Below are positions 41,382 to 53,739 of a stretch of DNA of 64,000 bases, in pieces. A program made the translations under genes and the position numbers. The stretch's first letter is position 1. Every line of letters starts with the position of its first letter. Below the pieces are notes generated by a model that searched no databases, had not been told where the DNA came from, and worked only from the letters and a program-made list of their open reading frames with translations. The DNA comes from Maylandia zebra (taxonomy: Eukaryota > Chordata > Actinopteri > Cichliformes > Cichlidae), in assembly GCF_041146795.1 (NCBI RefSeq), contig NC_135185.1, forward strand, positions 29,996,529 through 30,060,528, written 5' to 3'.

Positions 41382-42490
41382 ATAACAAACTCACAGACAC
41401 TCACCTCACGCTCGATGATACCAAACGCATCAGCAAAGAGCTCATCAACCTCCAGGATACTTACAAGACTGCAGTGGAAACCATGAAGGATGCCAGGAAG
41501 CAGCTGGACAGTGAGATGAGCCGTCAGACACAAACCAACTTGAACCAGCTTGAACACCAGACAAAACGAAGCAATGACTATAAAAGTCAGATGGAAAAAG
41601 TTACAAAGGAAATTGAAGCCATGAGAACACGCTTATCATTAACAACCAGAAGAGTCTGTTCAGTGACAGGTTGCTTCTCTCCAAGACAAGAACTAACAGA
41701 CTTAAAAACTCCTTTGTCCCACACGCCATCAGACTGTTTAACTCCTCTCTGGAGGGGAGAGGGAGGGGAAACAGGAGGACAAAGGAGGGAACAACTAAGC
41801 TGTAGTGCCTCTTCACCTCACTGTGCAATACCTTTTGTGCAATACTTTTGTAAATAGTCAACGGTGCAATAGACTCAATACTTGAAATGTGCAATTCACT
41901 TGTATTTTTATTTTTATTCCTATTTATTCTATTTATCCCCTTCGTATATTTTATTTATATTGTCTCTGTATTTATATATATGTGTGTGTGTATAACTTTG
42001 TAACTTCTGTCGGTGCTGTGCTTTTTTGGAAATCGAATTTCCCAGAGGAACCCACCCGAGGGATTAATAAAGTTCTATCTTATCTTATCTCTTATCTTAT
42101 CAATGCTTAGTAAGACCGGTTTCATTGTTTCTGTATATGATAAAATTGTAAAAGCATAATGATTTATTTCATAATTTTTTATAAAGGTGGTATTATTTTT
42201 TGGAAACAGGCGATGGCTGCAAACACTGTCCTGCAGGATGGATTTTAATGAACTCTGTATGTTACTACTTCCCCTTGAAGTCAAATGAATTCAAAACATG
42301 GAAGGAATCCAGAGATTTCTGTCAGCTGCAGGGAGGAGATCTTATAATCATAGACAGCCAAGATGAAGAGGTTTGTTAGTATTTCTGTGGAGCAGTTTTC
42401 ATGCAGATTTCTGAAAATTTATCTTTGGTTTTGTTTCTTTTTTTGTTAGAACTCAACAGTCAATTATTTGAGAAATCAGCTACTTCCGTG
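41382..42490 (+). pseudogene. Truncated C-type lectin receptor gene (CD209/asialoglycoprotein-receptor-like)
   Basis: Three exon-like pieces in order. 41382 to about 41640 follows an acceptor (CACTTGCAG) and encodes a neck-like coiled coil (NKLTDTHLTLDDTKRISKEL). 42210-42370 encodes the start of a C-type lectin domain: CKHCPAGWILMNSVCYYFP, then a WKESRDFCQLQGGDL stretch. From 42450 a third piece begins NSTVNYLRNQ and stops after 15 codons at a TGA. The rest of the lectin domain (WIGL, EPN/QPD and WND motifs) is absent before angel1. A LINE end and a MITE fragment lie in and after it. Transmembrane and cytoplasmic exons were not found. Probably a dead or partial copy of a group II lectin-type receptor. 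Confidence 0.7.
41645..42098 (+). mobile_element. LINE 3' end with TTATC tail inserted in the lectin relic
   Basis: A terminal ORF2-like segment (SLTTRRVCSVTGCFSPRQEL, then a SDCLTPLW block) is followed by a long AT-rich 3' region. It ends GGATTAATAAAGTTCTATC and a run of TTATC/TCTTATC units, the usual tail of teleost CR1/L2/Rex-like LINEs. It is 5'-truncated and lies between the neck exon and the lectin-domain exon. Confidence 0.65.
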
Positions 42491-42533
42491 CAACTGATAT
42501 AAGATGCGGTAACCTGAACACAGCTTCAACCGT

Positions 42534-42652
42534 CTGTTTGTTGAAAAATAGTAACTGTAACGGCGTTGTAACAATAGGAATAGTAATTAGATTACTCATT
42601 ACTGAAAAAAGTAACGCCGTTTCTTGTAACGCCGTTATTCCCATCACTGGTC
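42534..42652. mobile_element. hAT-type MITE fragment
   Basis: The sequence resembles the teleost MITE whose end reads CAGTGATGGGAATAACGGCG on the minus strand. Internal AACGGCGTT/AACGCCGTT inverted pieces are present, but only one end is preserved, so the copy is truncated. Confidence 0.6.
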
Positions 42653-43230
42653 TTTCCTCATCATAAAATTTAGATTTTGTGGTAACAAACACATTGATGG
42701 CTTACATAATTGGGATAAAGAAGTTAAAAATATGTACAGCTTCTGAATTTAATGTAATTAAAAGATAAAATTCACAATATGCCCGCTCAAGTATTCACCA
42801 GAGAAAGAGAAAATGAATTAATTCATTTACTATGTCCCAGATTTAGGGGCTTCAACACAGGACTTGGCCAACTGGAAATCAGGCCGAGAAGGCAAAAATA
42901 CTTTTAAAATTAAAATAGTGTTTACATTTATTAGTCAAGTTTGACTTTATATCGAGACTTAATGAGATAAAGGCAGGTTTCAGATCAAGTAGACATGTCA
43001 GGTGTGTGTTTGAATCAATGCCTTTAGAAAATGTCTGTTTGCTCCACTCATTGCAATGAAATGTTTGTAAAGCATTTTAAAAATATATAAATATTTTCCC
43101 GTTTTTGTCCGGACCAGATTATCAAATCAAAGCAAAGTAACAACTGAAAGTAACACACTGGAAAAACAAAACAAAAAACGTGACTTTTGCCTTCAGGCCC
43201 CTACCCTCCCACAGCTATCACCAAATTCGG
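42653..43230. other. Upstream of angel1; includes the second copy of a duplicated segment
   Basis: About 42780-43010 is similar to 25290-25585 upstream of lrrc74a. The remainder leads into the angel1 promoter. No other gene is seen. Confidence 0.4.
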
Positions 43231-43232
43231 AG

Positions 43233-43242
43233 TGCGCATGCG
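43233..43242. promoter_or_regulatory. angel1: NRF1-like site in the angel1 promoter
   Basis: TGCGCATGCG, matching ten bases of the NRF1 palindrome, about 20 bp upstream of the ATG. Such sites are typical of TATA-less housekeeping promoters. Confidence 0.5.
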
Positions 43243-43261
43243 TTGATTTTTGTACCGCAAC

Positions 43262-46200
43262 ATGATTGGCAGTCTGATGTTTTATGTGCTCTACTATTTA
43301 TCACGGTACCTGACCGTTCGACCCTCAGGTAAATCTAACAGTGGATTTGCAAACGTGTCTGAACTTGTGATTGTCGGCTGAGCAAATACGGACTGAAAAA
43401 AAAAAAACTACGTATGTATTTCCCCAGACACGCTGCCTGGAGCTAATAGTGCTAAAGTTTAGTTAGCACTTTTTTTGCTGTCTGCTTCACCGGCATGAGG
43501 TTTTTGGTAATGTTTCCCGTTATAAGCTCAGTGTGACACACGTTGTGGTGTCCCCAATTTGCCAAAAGTTTCCTCTTTGTGAAAACGGTAACGAAGAACA
43601 TATTTAGCTGTTGCAGTGTAGCTAACTTTATGAAGTGCTACATGAGTTAACTTGCACCTGTTCTTGAGGTCTTGACGCCCCCTTGTGACGCAAAGACGCT
43701 ATCACATGACTTTTATGGTGTTGTTTATGTTCCGTAAGCACGTCTGTGTTTTCATGGGTTGTCGTTGACCTCTTAAAGTATAAGGTTTAGTAACTTTTAG
43801 CATACCTGCTTTCTTACTGTATTCTTGGCTTACAGGGGCCTCAAAAAAGGGCCTCCCTCCTGCCGTGGTTAATGACAAAGCTGCGTGGGATGCCAAAACC
43901 CGGAGGTTCACCGATTTGCAGACAGAGCAGCTGGAGCAGCGGCTCCGCCCAACCGGTGGTTCGAAGGGAGAAACGAAAGAAAGGGTAAAAGATCCAAGCC
44001 CGGAAGTGGAAAAAACTACAAGGAGCAACATGGACAAAGAACCTCCAACGGCTGTCCCGGATAAAGATACAATGAGTGACGGAAACTCAAACATTACTTC
44101 AGAAGTACCATCTGAAGTAAAAGAGGAAGAAGCGGGGAAGAGACATGGAGCACATCAGGAGAACCTTCAAGATTCAAAACAGGAGGATAGAGAAATAATT
44201 ACCCACCTTAAGGTGCTGCATATGGATGCAGAGAATGGGGGAATCTCACCAGCAAAGGAGACGATGCCAGAGCAAGCACTCGAGGAACAGTTAAAGTGTC
44301 TGCAGACAGAGGACAGCATAAAAGATACTGCATCTCAAGTACAGAAACAAGCCATGGGAGAGTCTGGATCTCCAGCTAAGAAGAGCACACCGGAAATGAC
44401 CAGCTCAGCAGAAGACCAAATTCAAATACCATACATGGAAAAGTTAGAGACTACTTTTGAAGAGTGCTGGGATGAATACATAGTCCCAGCTGCAGATGAG
44501 CCACATGATGGAGTCAGCATTTCCGAGACGGTGTTTCCCTCCCTTCTCTCTCATCCTCAGGCCCACTTTAAGCTCAGTGAGCAGCACCATGCACAAACCA
44601 GCTGGCACTTCCCTGCAGGACCTGGTCTCACAGAAGAGGTGCAGTGCCCACTTATAACTTTTCCTTCTATGAGCTATTACCCTCCTGTAGAGCCAGCACT
44701 TCCCTTGGAAGGTGAGGATGAAGGCTATATTTTGTTTTTAATTTAATATTTTTACTTTTTTTTTAAACTAATTTACAGTTCAGTAACCCGCTCCATGTAT
44801 ATCTGTCCTTCTTCCAGTGATGTGGAGAGTCTGGGTAGAGATGGATGAGAGTGCTGCTTCAGCAGAGCCTGCCCTCATACCCTTCACAAATGCCACTATG
44901 GACTTCACTGTAATGTCCTACAACATCCTTGCTCAGGACTTACTAGAAGCCAACCAGCAACTGTACACACACTGCCCCCTGGAGGTGCTGGATTGGCATT
45001 ACCGATGTAACCTGCTTTTAAAGGAAATAGAACAATGGCTACCAGACGTGAGTCATGTCAAATTCATGTTTCTGAAATTTAACTTGCAAAATTTTATATC
45101 TAATGTTAGGTGTCCGCTAATACTCTGTGTAGATTTTGTGTCTTCAAGAGGTTCAGGAGAACCACTACCATGAACAGCTGCATCCTGCCCTGTCTCAGAT
45201 GGGTAGGTCAGCTGAGACAAAACAGTGGAAGAGTCATGTTGGGGGATGTTTTGACAAAGATGTTACACATATTCTGTTCATGTTGTTGATCCAGGCTACA
45301 CTTGTGTGTACAAGAGGCGTACGGGAACCAAGACAGATGGATGTGCTACTTGCTTTCGTAGCAGCTTCTCTCAAGTGGCTGCCACTCACCTAGAGTTCTT
45401 CAAGCCTGAGACGGAGCTGTTAGACCGGCACAATGTGGGCATTGTTTTGCTTCTTCAGCCACTGGTCAACCGGGGTTCACAAGTGAAGGAGGTGGGCTCG
45501 CCACTCTGTGTAGCCAACACCCACCTGCTTTTCAACCCCAGGAGGGGGGACGTGAAGTTGGCTCAGTTAGCAATATTGCTGGCTGAAATTGACAGCGTGA
45601 TCAAGTCCTGTAAGGCTAAAGGTGAACACTGTAACGTAATAATGTGTGGAGACTTTAACTCTGTCCCACACATGCCTCTGTACCAGCTGATCACTACCAG
45701 CCAACTCCACTACCAAAACCTGCCAGCATGGATGGTAAGAAAATATAAACTAATTAAGTAACACCTTGTCTCGATTTTTATTTATTCATGCCTCAGTAAG
45801 AGTTTCTGTATTCACTGACAGGTATCAGGTCAAGAAGATCTGTCATATAAGGCCAATTGCCACAGACTGTTGGCGCCACTTTGGCCCAGCTCTCTGGGAA
45901 TCACTGGCAGCTGCCAGTACACTACTGCCAATGAGATATTTGAGAGACAGAAATCAGGTAAGGTTAAGTCAAGTGCACTGTTACTATAGTAATATTGATC
46001 CATAGCGCATGTCTCATTCTTCAGTGGTATCTTTTCTCCATAATTTCTATTGATGCTTGATGATTTCTTCTTGCGTAGGGAAATGTCAGTACAGCCACGA
46101 CTTCATGCTGCAGCTGCGCTACTGTCCAGCTGCTTGTGTCCGTCCTCAGGGCCTGGAAGAGATTCCAGGGGTGACTGACATCACACCAGGTAGTACAAAA

Positions 46201-49200
46201 ATACAATACAGAAACTGCACTCGCATTTTCATTTAAAGCTCCTGATTTCCTTACCATGATATGTTGATTCTCTGTTCATTTTTTTCTTATTGTGCACAGA
46301 TGCTTCAAGGGCAAATCATCTTGATGATAAAAGGTCAGTTTACCACAGAAGCAACAGACAATAAACAACATAGTATTAAAGTTACTGTAACTGAATTCTT
46401 TCTACCATTTAGAAAGTTACATATCACACATGGAGCTAATGTATGATGTACAATATTATCAAGCTTACGCTGATTTTTAGCTCCATGTTTTTAGTTTTAG
46501 ACTCTCCTATGGTAGCTTTACATGGTTTAAAAAGCCCTTATTTATGTTGAAGTGAACCTCGGTGGAGAGCTCTGCATCATCCGCTGTCTGAAAAAAGTAG
46601 TTTTAGCTCCTGTCACTTTGAGGCCACCTTACCTTTAAGCCCTTTGTTCTGTTTGCTGCCCTTTGTAAACAAAACATTACGTAGCAGATGTATGGTGCTG
46701 CTGTTTACCTGGTATCTAGTCGTTTACCTGGGATGACAATATTAAGGATGTCCACACTGAGCCTAAGCTTTTGGGTCACACGGATCACATTTCAGTACTG
46801 TGTAAGCCTCTTTACATTTCTTTATATTTCACCAGGAACTTGGGAAATGCAGAGATTTATTGAAATGCATACAAAGATACAAAGTTTGTTCAATTCTAAT
46901 GAGCTTTTAAAGTCAATAGTTGGTATTCTTCAGCACTCTATTAGGCAACTTTATTGTAATTTATTTAAGTGGTCTTTATAAATGGATCTTCAGGTGTTTT
47001 GAAGGACATTCAAAGCTCTTCTTTGGATGTTGCCTTTTATCTCATTCTCTGTCAAGATGATCCCACAGTGCTTCAGTGTTTTTCTTCATATCCAGGTATG
47101 CTTATACTGCATTGGTACTATGTTTGGGGCTGTCTTGCGGAAAATTCTAGCTTTTGTCAATCAGTTGCCTTCAGATAAGTGAGGCACAGTGGGTGAAAAC
47201 TTCACAGTATTTTTATACATGCATAATTCCATTGTTTTGACAAGATCCCCCAACACCACTGGCTGAAATCCCACGACAGAGCCTTCCTGTATTTTACAGA
47301 CTGCTTTAGAGGCCGTTTGTACCTCTCTTCTCCCTCCTCTGTGCATATTAATAATGGTTGGGGTGAGAAATTTCAAATTTGGATTCTCATCCCACAGCGT
47401 CATGGTGGTTAGGACTGTTGCCTCACAGCAAGAAGGTCCTGAGTTCAATTTCACCATCAGGCTGGGGTCTTTCTGTGTGTACTCCAGCTTTCTCCCACAG
47501 TTCAAAGACATGTAGTTAGCTAAGTTAGGTTAATTGGTAACTCTATAGTTAATTGCCCATAGTGAGTGCGAATGGTTGTCTGTCTCTATCTGTTATCCCT
47601 GTGACAGACTGGGTATACCCTACGACAGCTGGGATAGACAAAGATAAGTGGAAGAGAATGGATGGATGGATTCTCATCCCACAAGACCTGCTACCACTGA
47701 CTTTCAGTCCAGTTCTTGTGTAATTTGTCATTCTTCATCCTTTTGGTATGGTAGCTACCCTTCCAGTAATTGTTTCTGATGAGGCTTTAGCAATAAGGAT
47801 CGGCTGAAGGGCCATCTAGAATTTTTTTTCCTATTTCTTACCAAAATAATTTTCAAATACTGTCCATTTTCTGTTGATAGTTTCTTTTTGACTTGTTATT
47901 GCATCTTTTTTTCTGCACCTGTGCCGTTATCCTATTTTCTTTTTAACGACACACTGCACACTCTGCCAAGTTTTAGGCTAATAGCTTTTTGAAATTTTGC
48001 AAAAATACAGTACTATGCCTGTCAGACTTGTTATCACTGGCACTTTTTGTAGATTCAGCTAAAGAAAGTACACCTAATTATGTTTTATGTGACAGACTGC
48101 TAGCAACAAGGTGCCTAAAGAAACATCCCTTGAGTTTTTATGCTTCAGGGATCCATGGGTCAGTGTGAAGTGGCTTAATAAAGACCAAAAGATATTTATC
48201 TGAAAATGGTCTGTTTCAAGGACTGGACTAAAATGAGTAAAAAGCAGCCAATATCCAAGTAAGAACTTTTTTTTTGTTTTGTTTTTTTTGTTATTACTTT
48301 ATTCTGAACAAAACGAGACAGCAACTTAGAAGAGACAGATCCAGGACAAGGACATAGATGACTTAAAAACACGGACGATACAATAATTGAAACACGGGGG
48401 ATATAGGAGCGAGTGTAGAATTTATAATGTGCAAGGAACCTCAATGTGAGAAGTGTCTTTAACCAGAATCTGTCAGTGATCAGGTGAAAGATGGTGGGAT
48501 GTGGCAGCCCAGCAAGTAAGACAGCTGTGCAGTAATCTGGGTCCAAAAGGGCTTCATGTAGGTGCAGAGCCTGATTGCATCTCGGGGTGTTCTGAGAGCA
48601 CTGTATGCAAGTATCGGTGTCGCTAAATCCAATTTTGCAAAGGTGATGCCAAGAGTGAGATGAGTAATTCTTTTTTTTTTTTCTTTCCAAATAGTTGAAT
48701 TGAACAAGCTATAATTGAATACAAAGTCTGGGTTATTGAAGATTAGTGACTTAGATTAGTGGATGGTCTAACTACAGAGTGTGTGATCTGATATGCATCC
48801 CACCAGAGTTGACGCTATTGTTATACTTTGGAAGCATTTATGTTTTTTAAGAGGCTGGGTGATAAGCGGTAGGTCTGACAAATGTATATCTTTACCAAGT
48901 ACTTGTTTGGTATCTAACCAGATGGTTTCATGTTGGGAGTGCAAGTATAACTTTGAAAGACCTTCAGAAAGCTTGGAGAACTACTGCTCAAGAACACTTT
49001 AAAAACACGAAAGTGTCATTTGAAGCAAGATATCCAGAAAGGAGGGGGTGGCTCAAGACTTTTGCACAGAACAGTACATATGTTGACCTAATTGCATCTT
49101 TGGCCAAAACTAATGAGCATCCACCACTGTAACAGGATAGACAGATGAAAGATGATAAGTAACAGCAAAATATGTCCACTGGAAGTATAAATAAGATCTA

Positions 49201-49652
49201 TTAATCATTAATTCTATGGTTTTGCAGGTTCAGACACACAGTCCACCATCGGTTAAACCTAGAGTCGGTTTATAAGCACATTCTCCCAGGTTCTGGAAAT
49301 CCAGAAGTGACAACCCTGCATTCGGAGGTCGGACACACAGTCGACTACATCTTCTATTCTCCAAAACATGTTCTTAATGGTCGACAAGGTATGAGGATGT
49401 CTGACACGAAGAATATTTAAGATGTTCAAGCTCTAAATTAATTATTTGTGACATTAAATATATTGTGTTGTTTATTGTTTCTTTTCCTTAGCTTGTGCTA
49501 GCTTTCTGAACGATGGCCTGAAACTCATCGGGTCTCTTTCTCTTCTGTCTGAGGATGTCTTGTGGTCAATGAATGGCCTTCCCAATCACATATTCCCCTC
49601 AGACCATCTCAGTCTTCTCGCTAAATTTCAGCTGGACCTCAGTAATGCTTGA
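43262..49652 (+). CDS. angel1: angel1, CCR4-related EEP-family phosphatase/nuclease
   Basis: Ten coding exons: 43262-43328, 43836-44711, 44818-45047, 45133-45202, 45295-45734, 45822-45957, 46079-46189, 46300-46333, 49228-49388, 49492-49652; 2286 nt, 761 aa. The N-terminus MIGSLMFYVLYYLSRYLTV is hydrophobic and may be a membrane anchor. The 876-nt second exon is a low-complexity acidic region, longer than in human ANGEL1 (670 aa). The endonuclease/exonuclease/phosphatase fold starts with MSYNILAQ (347-354) and has LQEVQE (395-400), VANTHL, CGDFNS and the final SDHL (745-748), which place the catalytic Asn, Glu, Asp and His residues. Family members show 2',3'-cyclic phosphatase activity, and human ANGEL1 binds eIF4E. 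Exons 8 and 9 are separated by a 2.9-kb intron full of repeats. Orthology to angel1 rather than angel2 rests on vash1 and lrrc74a as neighbours. Confidence 0.95.
47394..47670 (+). mobile_element. DANA/mermaid-like SINE in an angel1 intron
   Basis: It shares CACAGCAAGAAGGTCCTGAG and TGAGTGCGAATGGTTGTCTG with the copy at 37800-38075 and ends in GGATGGATGGA. The 5' head is shortened. Confidence 0.75.
48240..49010 (-). mobile_element. Possible L1-like LINE fragment in an angel1 intron
   Basis: A minus-strand frame at 48196-48690 contains KIGFSDTDTCIQCSQNTPRC, which recalls the cysteine-containing C-terminus of L1-type ORF2. The rest is scrambled. The T-rich start and its placement inside the Tc1-like element support an inserted, dead LINE. 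Confidence 0.35.
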
Positions 49653-50095
49653 TGGGAAGAACTGTGATTGAATGTTGGAACATATTTTCTTTCCAACTGT
49701 TCATTTATACAGGTTTTTGTTATAAATACATTTTTTCTGCTTCACTACTGGCAACAAAATCATAGTTTTGCAACTGAATAGACCTTAATTTCTTTTCCCA
49801 AATAGCAATGTAAATAATGGCCACCATTTTTCAGTCTACTTTTTTTGTGCTTTTCATTAGATAAATACTGAAATGTCACAATTCTTTAATGATGCTTTAA
49901 CAGTTTCTTTTAAAAATGCAGCCATTGATTGCTTTGTTGCTGGTGTGGAAACTACATGGACCTGTTCATGTTCATGTTGCTGTTGGTGAATGTTGTTTTG
50001 TTTGGGGTGGGATTTTTTTTTTCTTTTAAATTTAGTCTTGAAACTATGAATATTTTTTAGATTGTTAATAATGCTGAATAAATATATTCCCTAAA
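49653..50095 (+). other. angel1: angel1 3' UTR
   Basis: Non-coding sequence after the TGA, with an AATAAATAT signal near 50077-50085 followed by a GT-rich stretch. Confidence 0.6.
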
Positions 50096-53000
50096 TGTGT
50101 GCATCTCCCTGTGTTTACTGTCTGGTGATGTCTGGATGACATGAATTAATATTTGTGTGGTGTTGATTTGTTAATGCATGATGAATCTTAGTGTGAAAGG
50201 GTAAAATGTAGGCTGTAGAGTGTGTCATCACCCCTGTCAGTATGCTGTTTAGATATATAGGGTTATGATGAAGGAAAACCATGAACCCCTTACCTCTGCT
50301 GGTATGATTTTGTTTACTTTGTGTGAATTGCAGTTAAAGTTCAGTTCATCATATACTAGTGCAGCCCCTCGATTAACCCACTGTTTGAGACGAGTCATTT
50401 TAAGATAACATACTTTATTTCTCCCTAAGTTAGGACATTCCCTTGCCCTGCTAGCTGCTTGTCCTGTGTGAGCACACCATGATTATTATTTCTACTAGGA
50501 GTAAAACTATAAATAGATTATTCAGTTTGGGCATGGTCTTACTTTTTCAGCATTTTTTCCAATTTGAAGGTATTCTGAAATCTAAAAGTCCAGTATGTTG
50601 AACTCTGCCATCGCAGTATGACAGTGCTTTAGTTTGCTGAGGCTTGTGTTTCCCCTGTTATAGAAGTGTTTGCTTTGTATAGTAGTCCTGACAGAGATGG
50701 TGTTTAGAGAGCTCAGTGCGCTCTTGTTATGTGCCTCTGTTCTGGAAGGATCTGCAGTGCTCATTATGAACTGCTGATAGATAGAAAACCAAAAAATTCC
50801 CTGCCTGGCACAAAGACACCAAATTACAGTGTGTCTCCTTGTTAAGTATAGAGTTTATGATCTTGTTAAGGATTAGCAGACATTTTAACCTTTTTTTTAA
50901 GCAAGGTGTTGCGTAATCTCCAGGCATTCAAAGTTTTTTCTTTGGTCATTTGCTGCTTTTCACAAATTTTCAGTCCAGTCCTTGTACCTGACCCGTTTCC
51001 TAAACCACATAACACTGACCTATGACTTATTCAAAGCATAAAAAAGGCACGTAATTCAAGCAACGAACCTGTCTTGTGTTTACACATTATAGAAAGCTGA
51101 GCAAAGAACCAATTTTAAATTCTATATTCAGAAACTTTGTTACTAGAAGCCTGTCACAAAAGCAAATTTGTTTCCAGTTCTTCGGTTAAATCAAGGAAAA
51201 CAACAAAAACTTGGGATATCTCAGTATAGCATACAGTGTGTTCTTAAACAGTCTGAGGAACTTGGACAAGTAGAAGACCAAAGACGTGTCAGGCCTAAAA
51301 CTGTATCTACAGCAGATAAGCACCATCGGAAATTCCTTTAAAAAATTGGACAAATTCAACAAAGACTTAACCAGGGTCCAAGAGACCCATCTAGTGTCAT
51401 AAAACTGTCCACAACTTGCAGTTATCACTAAAAAATAGATATACAAACACACTAAACCACTGCCTTAACTTTCTTGTTGGAGGTAATAAAAAAACCCATA
51501 AAGATGTGTTGCCATAATCAACGTGACTCTTTATTGTGATTCTGCAAATCAACAGTTTTTGATACAAAACAACCGTGTTATAAGACATGAGAATGGACAA
51601 CACCTACCGTAGAGATAAAAACGTTGGCTGCAGCAACATTTGAAACAGGGTGATAAACAACAAGTATTTACGGGTGATCGTCAACAACGAGGGTATAAAA
51701 TGACGGCATTTCCAATAAAAAAATACAAAATGCAGGTAAAAGTGCTGTAAACAAACTGCTATACACTTTTGTTTAAATGGAAGTCAGTTACTTAGGTTAC
51801 CACTTAAGGCAAGTGAAGCATTTGATAAAGTTGCTACAAATAAAAGTACAGTTCACACAAACTCGCCTCGTTGTTACTTTACAATAAATGCAGCTGCATT
51901 ACTCATCGGCTTTAACTCATGTGAAAGATGTTATATTTATCAGTTAGAATAACTGATGACACGTGTGTTTATGTTATAGTGATTCAGACGGGCAGAGCTG
52001 CTTTGTGTTTAGTCGGGCAATAAGAATAATGGGTTAGATGTTTTTAAAAAAGTGTTTATCCTCCTCTTTGAATTATCACACAAGGCACGAGGGAAGTGGT
52101 TTGCAAACTAGTCACTACACAAGTAATGGTTGCCCAGCAGAATCTAAGTGGATATATACTACATGACATTTATTTGCACACTTACAGTACAACTAGACAG
52201 ATTGCAGACGAGCCTCGAGAGCTTCTGTAGACAGCACAGGGACCTGTGATATGTCCAGCAGCTGAGCCGGTACTTTTTGTCCAGCTTTAGCTTCTTCGCT
52301 TTGTTTTACCAAAACTTTTTCAGTCATTTATAATGTTTACATATTACTGCACTTGTGCCCCAGCTCTGTTTTATGTTGGGAGCACTGCCAGCACCAATTT
52401 CTATGCACAGTAACTGCTACAGAAAAATACTGTAACAACACAGGGAAGCTGAATGAGGCGTTTGTTTGCGAGGAGTTGCTGGTAATCTATTCAACACTGA
52501 ATCCTGTGAACGGGCCAGTGTGTACAAAAAAATAAACCTTAGGTTAAATCACTGGCCCCTGGAAAATATCAGATTCACGTCATATGACATGTAACACATT
52601 AACCACCACTTCCATGATCTAAATCTAAATCTGTGGGCACAAATTCAATGAGCAGCATTGGAATCTGTGAGCAAGAAACAAAACAAAAGGGTAGGAAGGC
52701 ATAGAGGGGTACCTGTGTGTACAAAGCTCAGATCAGCCCCAAGCATGAGGGAAATTTATACACAAGTCAACTCTGCTTAAAAAAAATAAATTCTGCTTCT
52801 GCTTCTCTCACGACCTGATTCGAGGATTAGAAATCTCTCGGCCCTACTGTGATTGGTCACCGTAAACACAGTCATACCCACATGGAGATTCTTGTACTGT
52901 CACTGACAGCTAATATTACAGGAAGTCCAGAGGCGGCGGAGTTAATGGAGACTCCAAATTAAGGGTCCACATAAAAAATTCAAGTAAAAACATTTTTGTC

Positions 53001-53739
53001 AAGTAACATATAAACATTGTAAAACTGGCAGGGAAAAAGTGCATTGTAAGATTTTCTTTAGCCTATCCAAATGAATAGCATTCCTTAACTGTTTTTAAGC
53101 CTGAATAGGTAAGGCTACACAGTGGGTATAACTGTTTTGCAGCAAAACACTCAACTCACACGCTCTGCCCTTTGTTCCTGATTGGATCATTAAATTGAAA
53201 TTTAATAGAAGTGAAAACATCAGAGCAGGCGTTTTTCTTTTTACACTGAGCTGTGGTTGCACCTATAGAGCATCCATATTTCACTGCTGTAATCAGATTT
53301 TTAAAAATTGATATTGCATTTTTTATGTTGTTGTACCATTATGCAGCATACTGACTGTTTTTATGCTGCATTTTAGCGCTTTTTCTTTTAACCAAAACAC
53401 ATTTGAAAGATGATGTCACTTCACAGCTTTAGCTGTGCCATAGCATTAACCTGTATGAGCACGTGTGTCCTCCAGCACCAAGCAGAAACGCTCTCAGACA
53501 CATGTCCCATTCTTTGCCTCTCCCTGTGTTTTTTGTTTCCAGCTTGCAGCTGCTTCCCGGTCATTGAATTTGTGCATGAGGACTTGTGAGTGGGTGGCAG
53601 TTAATATGTGCACGTGTGGAAATAATCAAATTTTCTAATGAACGTGTTCTGTTACGCTCGTATTCTATGGCAAAATCTAACACCCTGTGTGGCGCTTTGA
53701 AATCTGCTAATTATCTAAAAAAATAAAATAAAATCTTCC
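50096..53739. other. Space between the angel1 and vash1 3' ends
   Basis: 3.6 kb of AT-rich sequence between two convergent genes. No exon with splice-consistent coding was found. The part next to vash1 may be its long 3' UTR; several AATAAA-type signals occur on the minus strand. Short ORFs lack recognisable content. Confidence 0.45.

Larger units (their letters stand above)
46800..49078. mobile_element. angel1: Decayed Tc1-like element, interrupted by a SINE and a LINE piece, in an angel1 intron
   Basis: About 46840-47190 and 47680-48230 resemble a teleost Tc1-like element in reverse (AAGGACATTCAAAGCTCTTC, GTCAAGATGATCCCACAGTG). The far end is CAAGACTTTTGCACAGAACA at 49053-49072, like the terminal repeat of that family. 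No transposase frame survives. A SINE at 47394-47670 and a LINE-like piece at 48240-49010 lie inside. Family identity rests on memory of teleost repeats. Confidence 0.6.
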
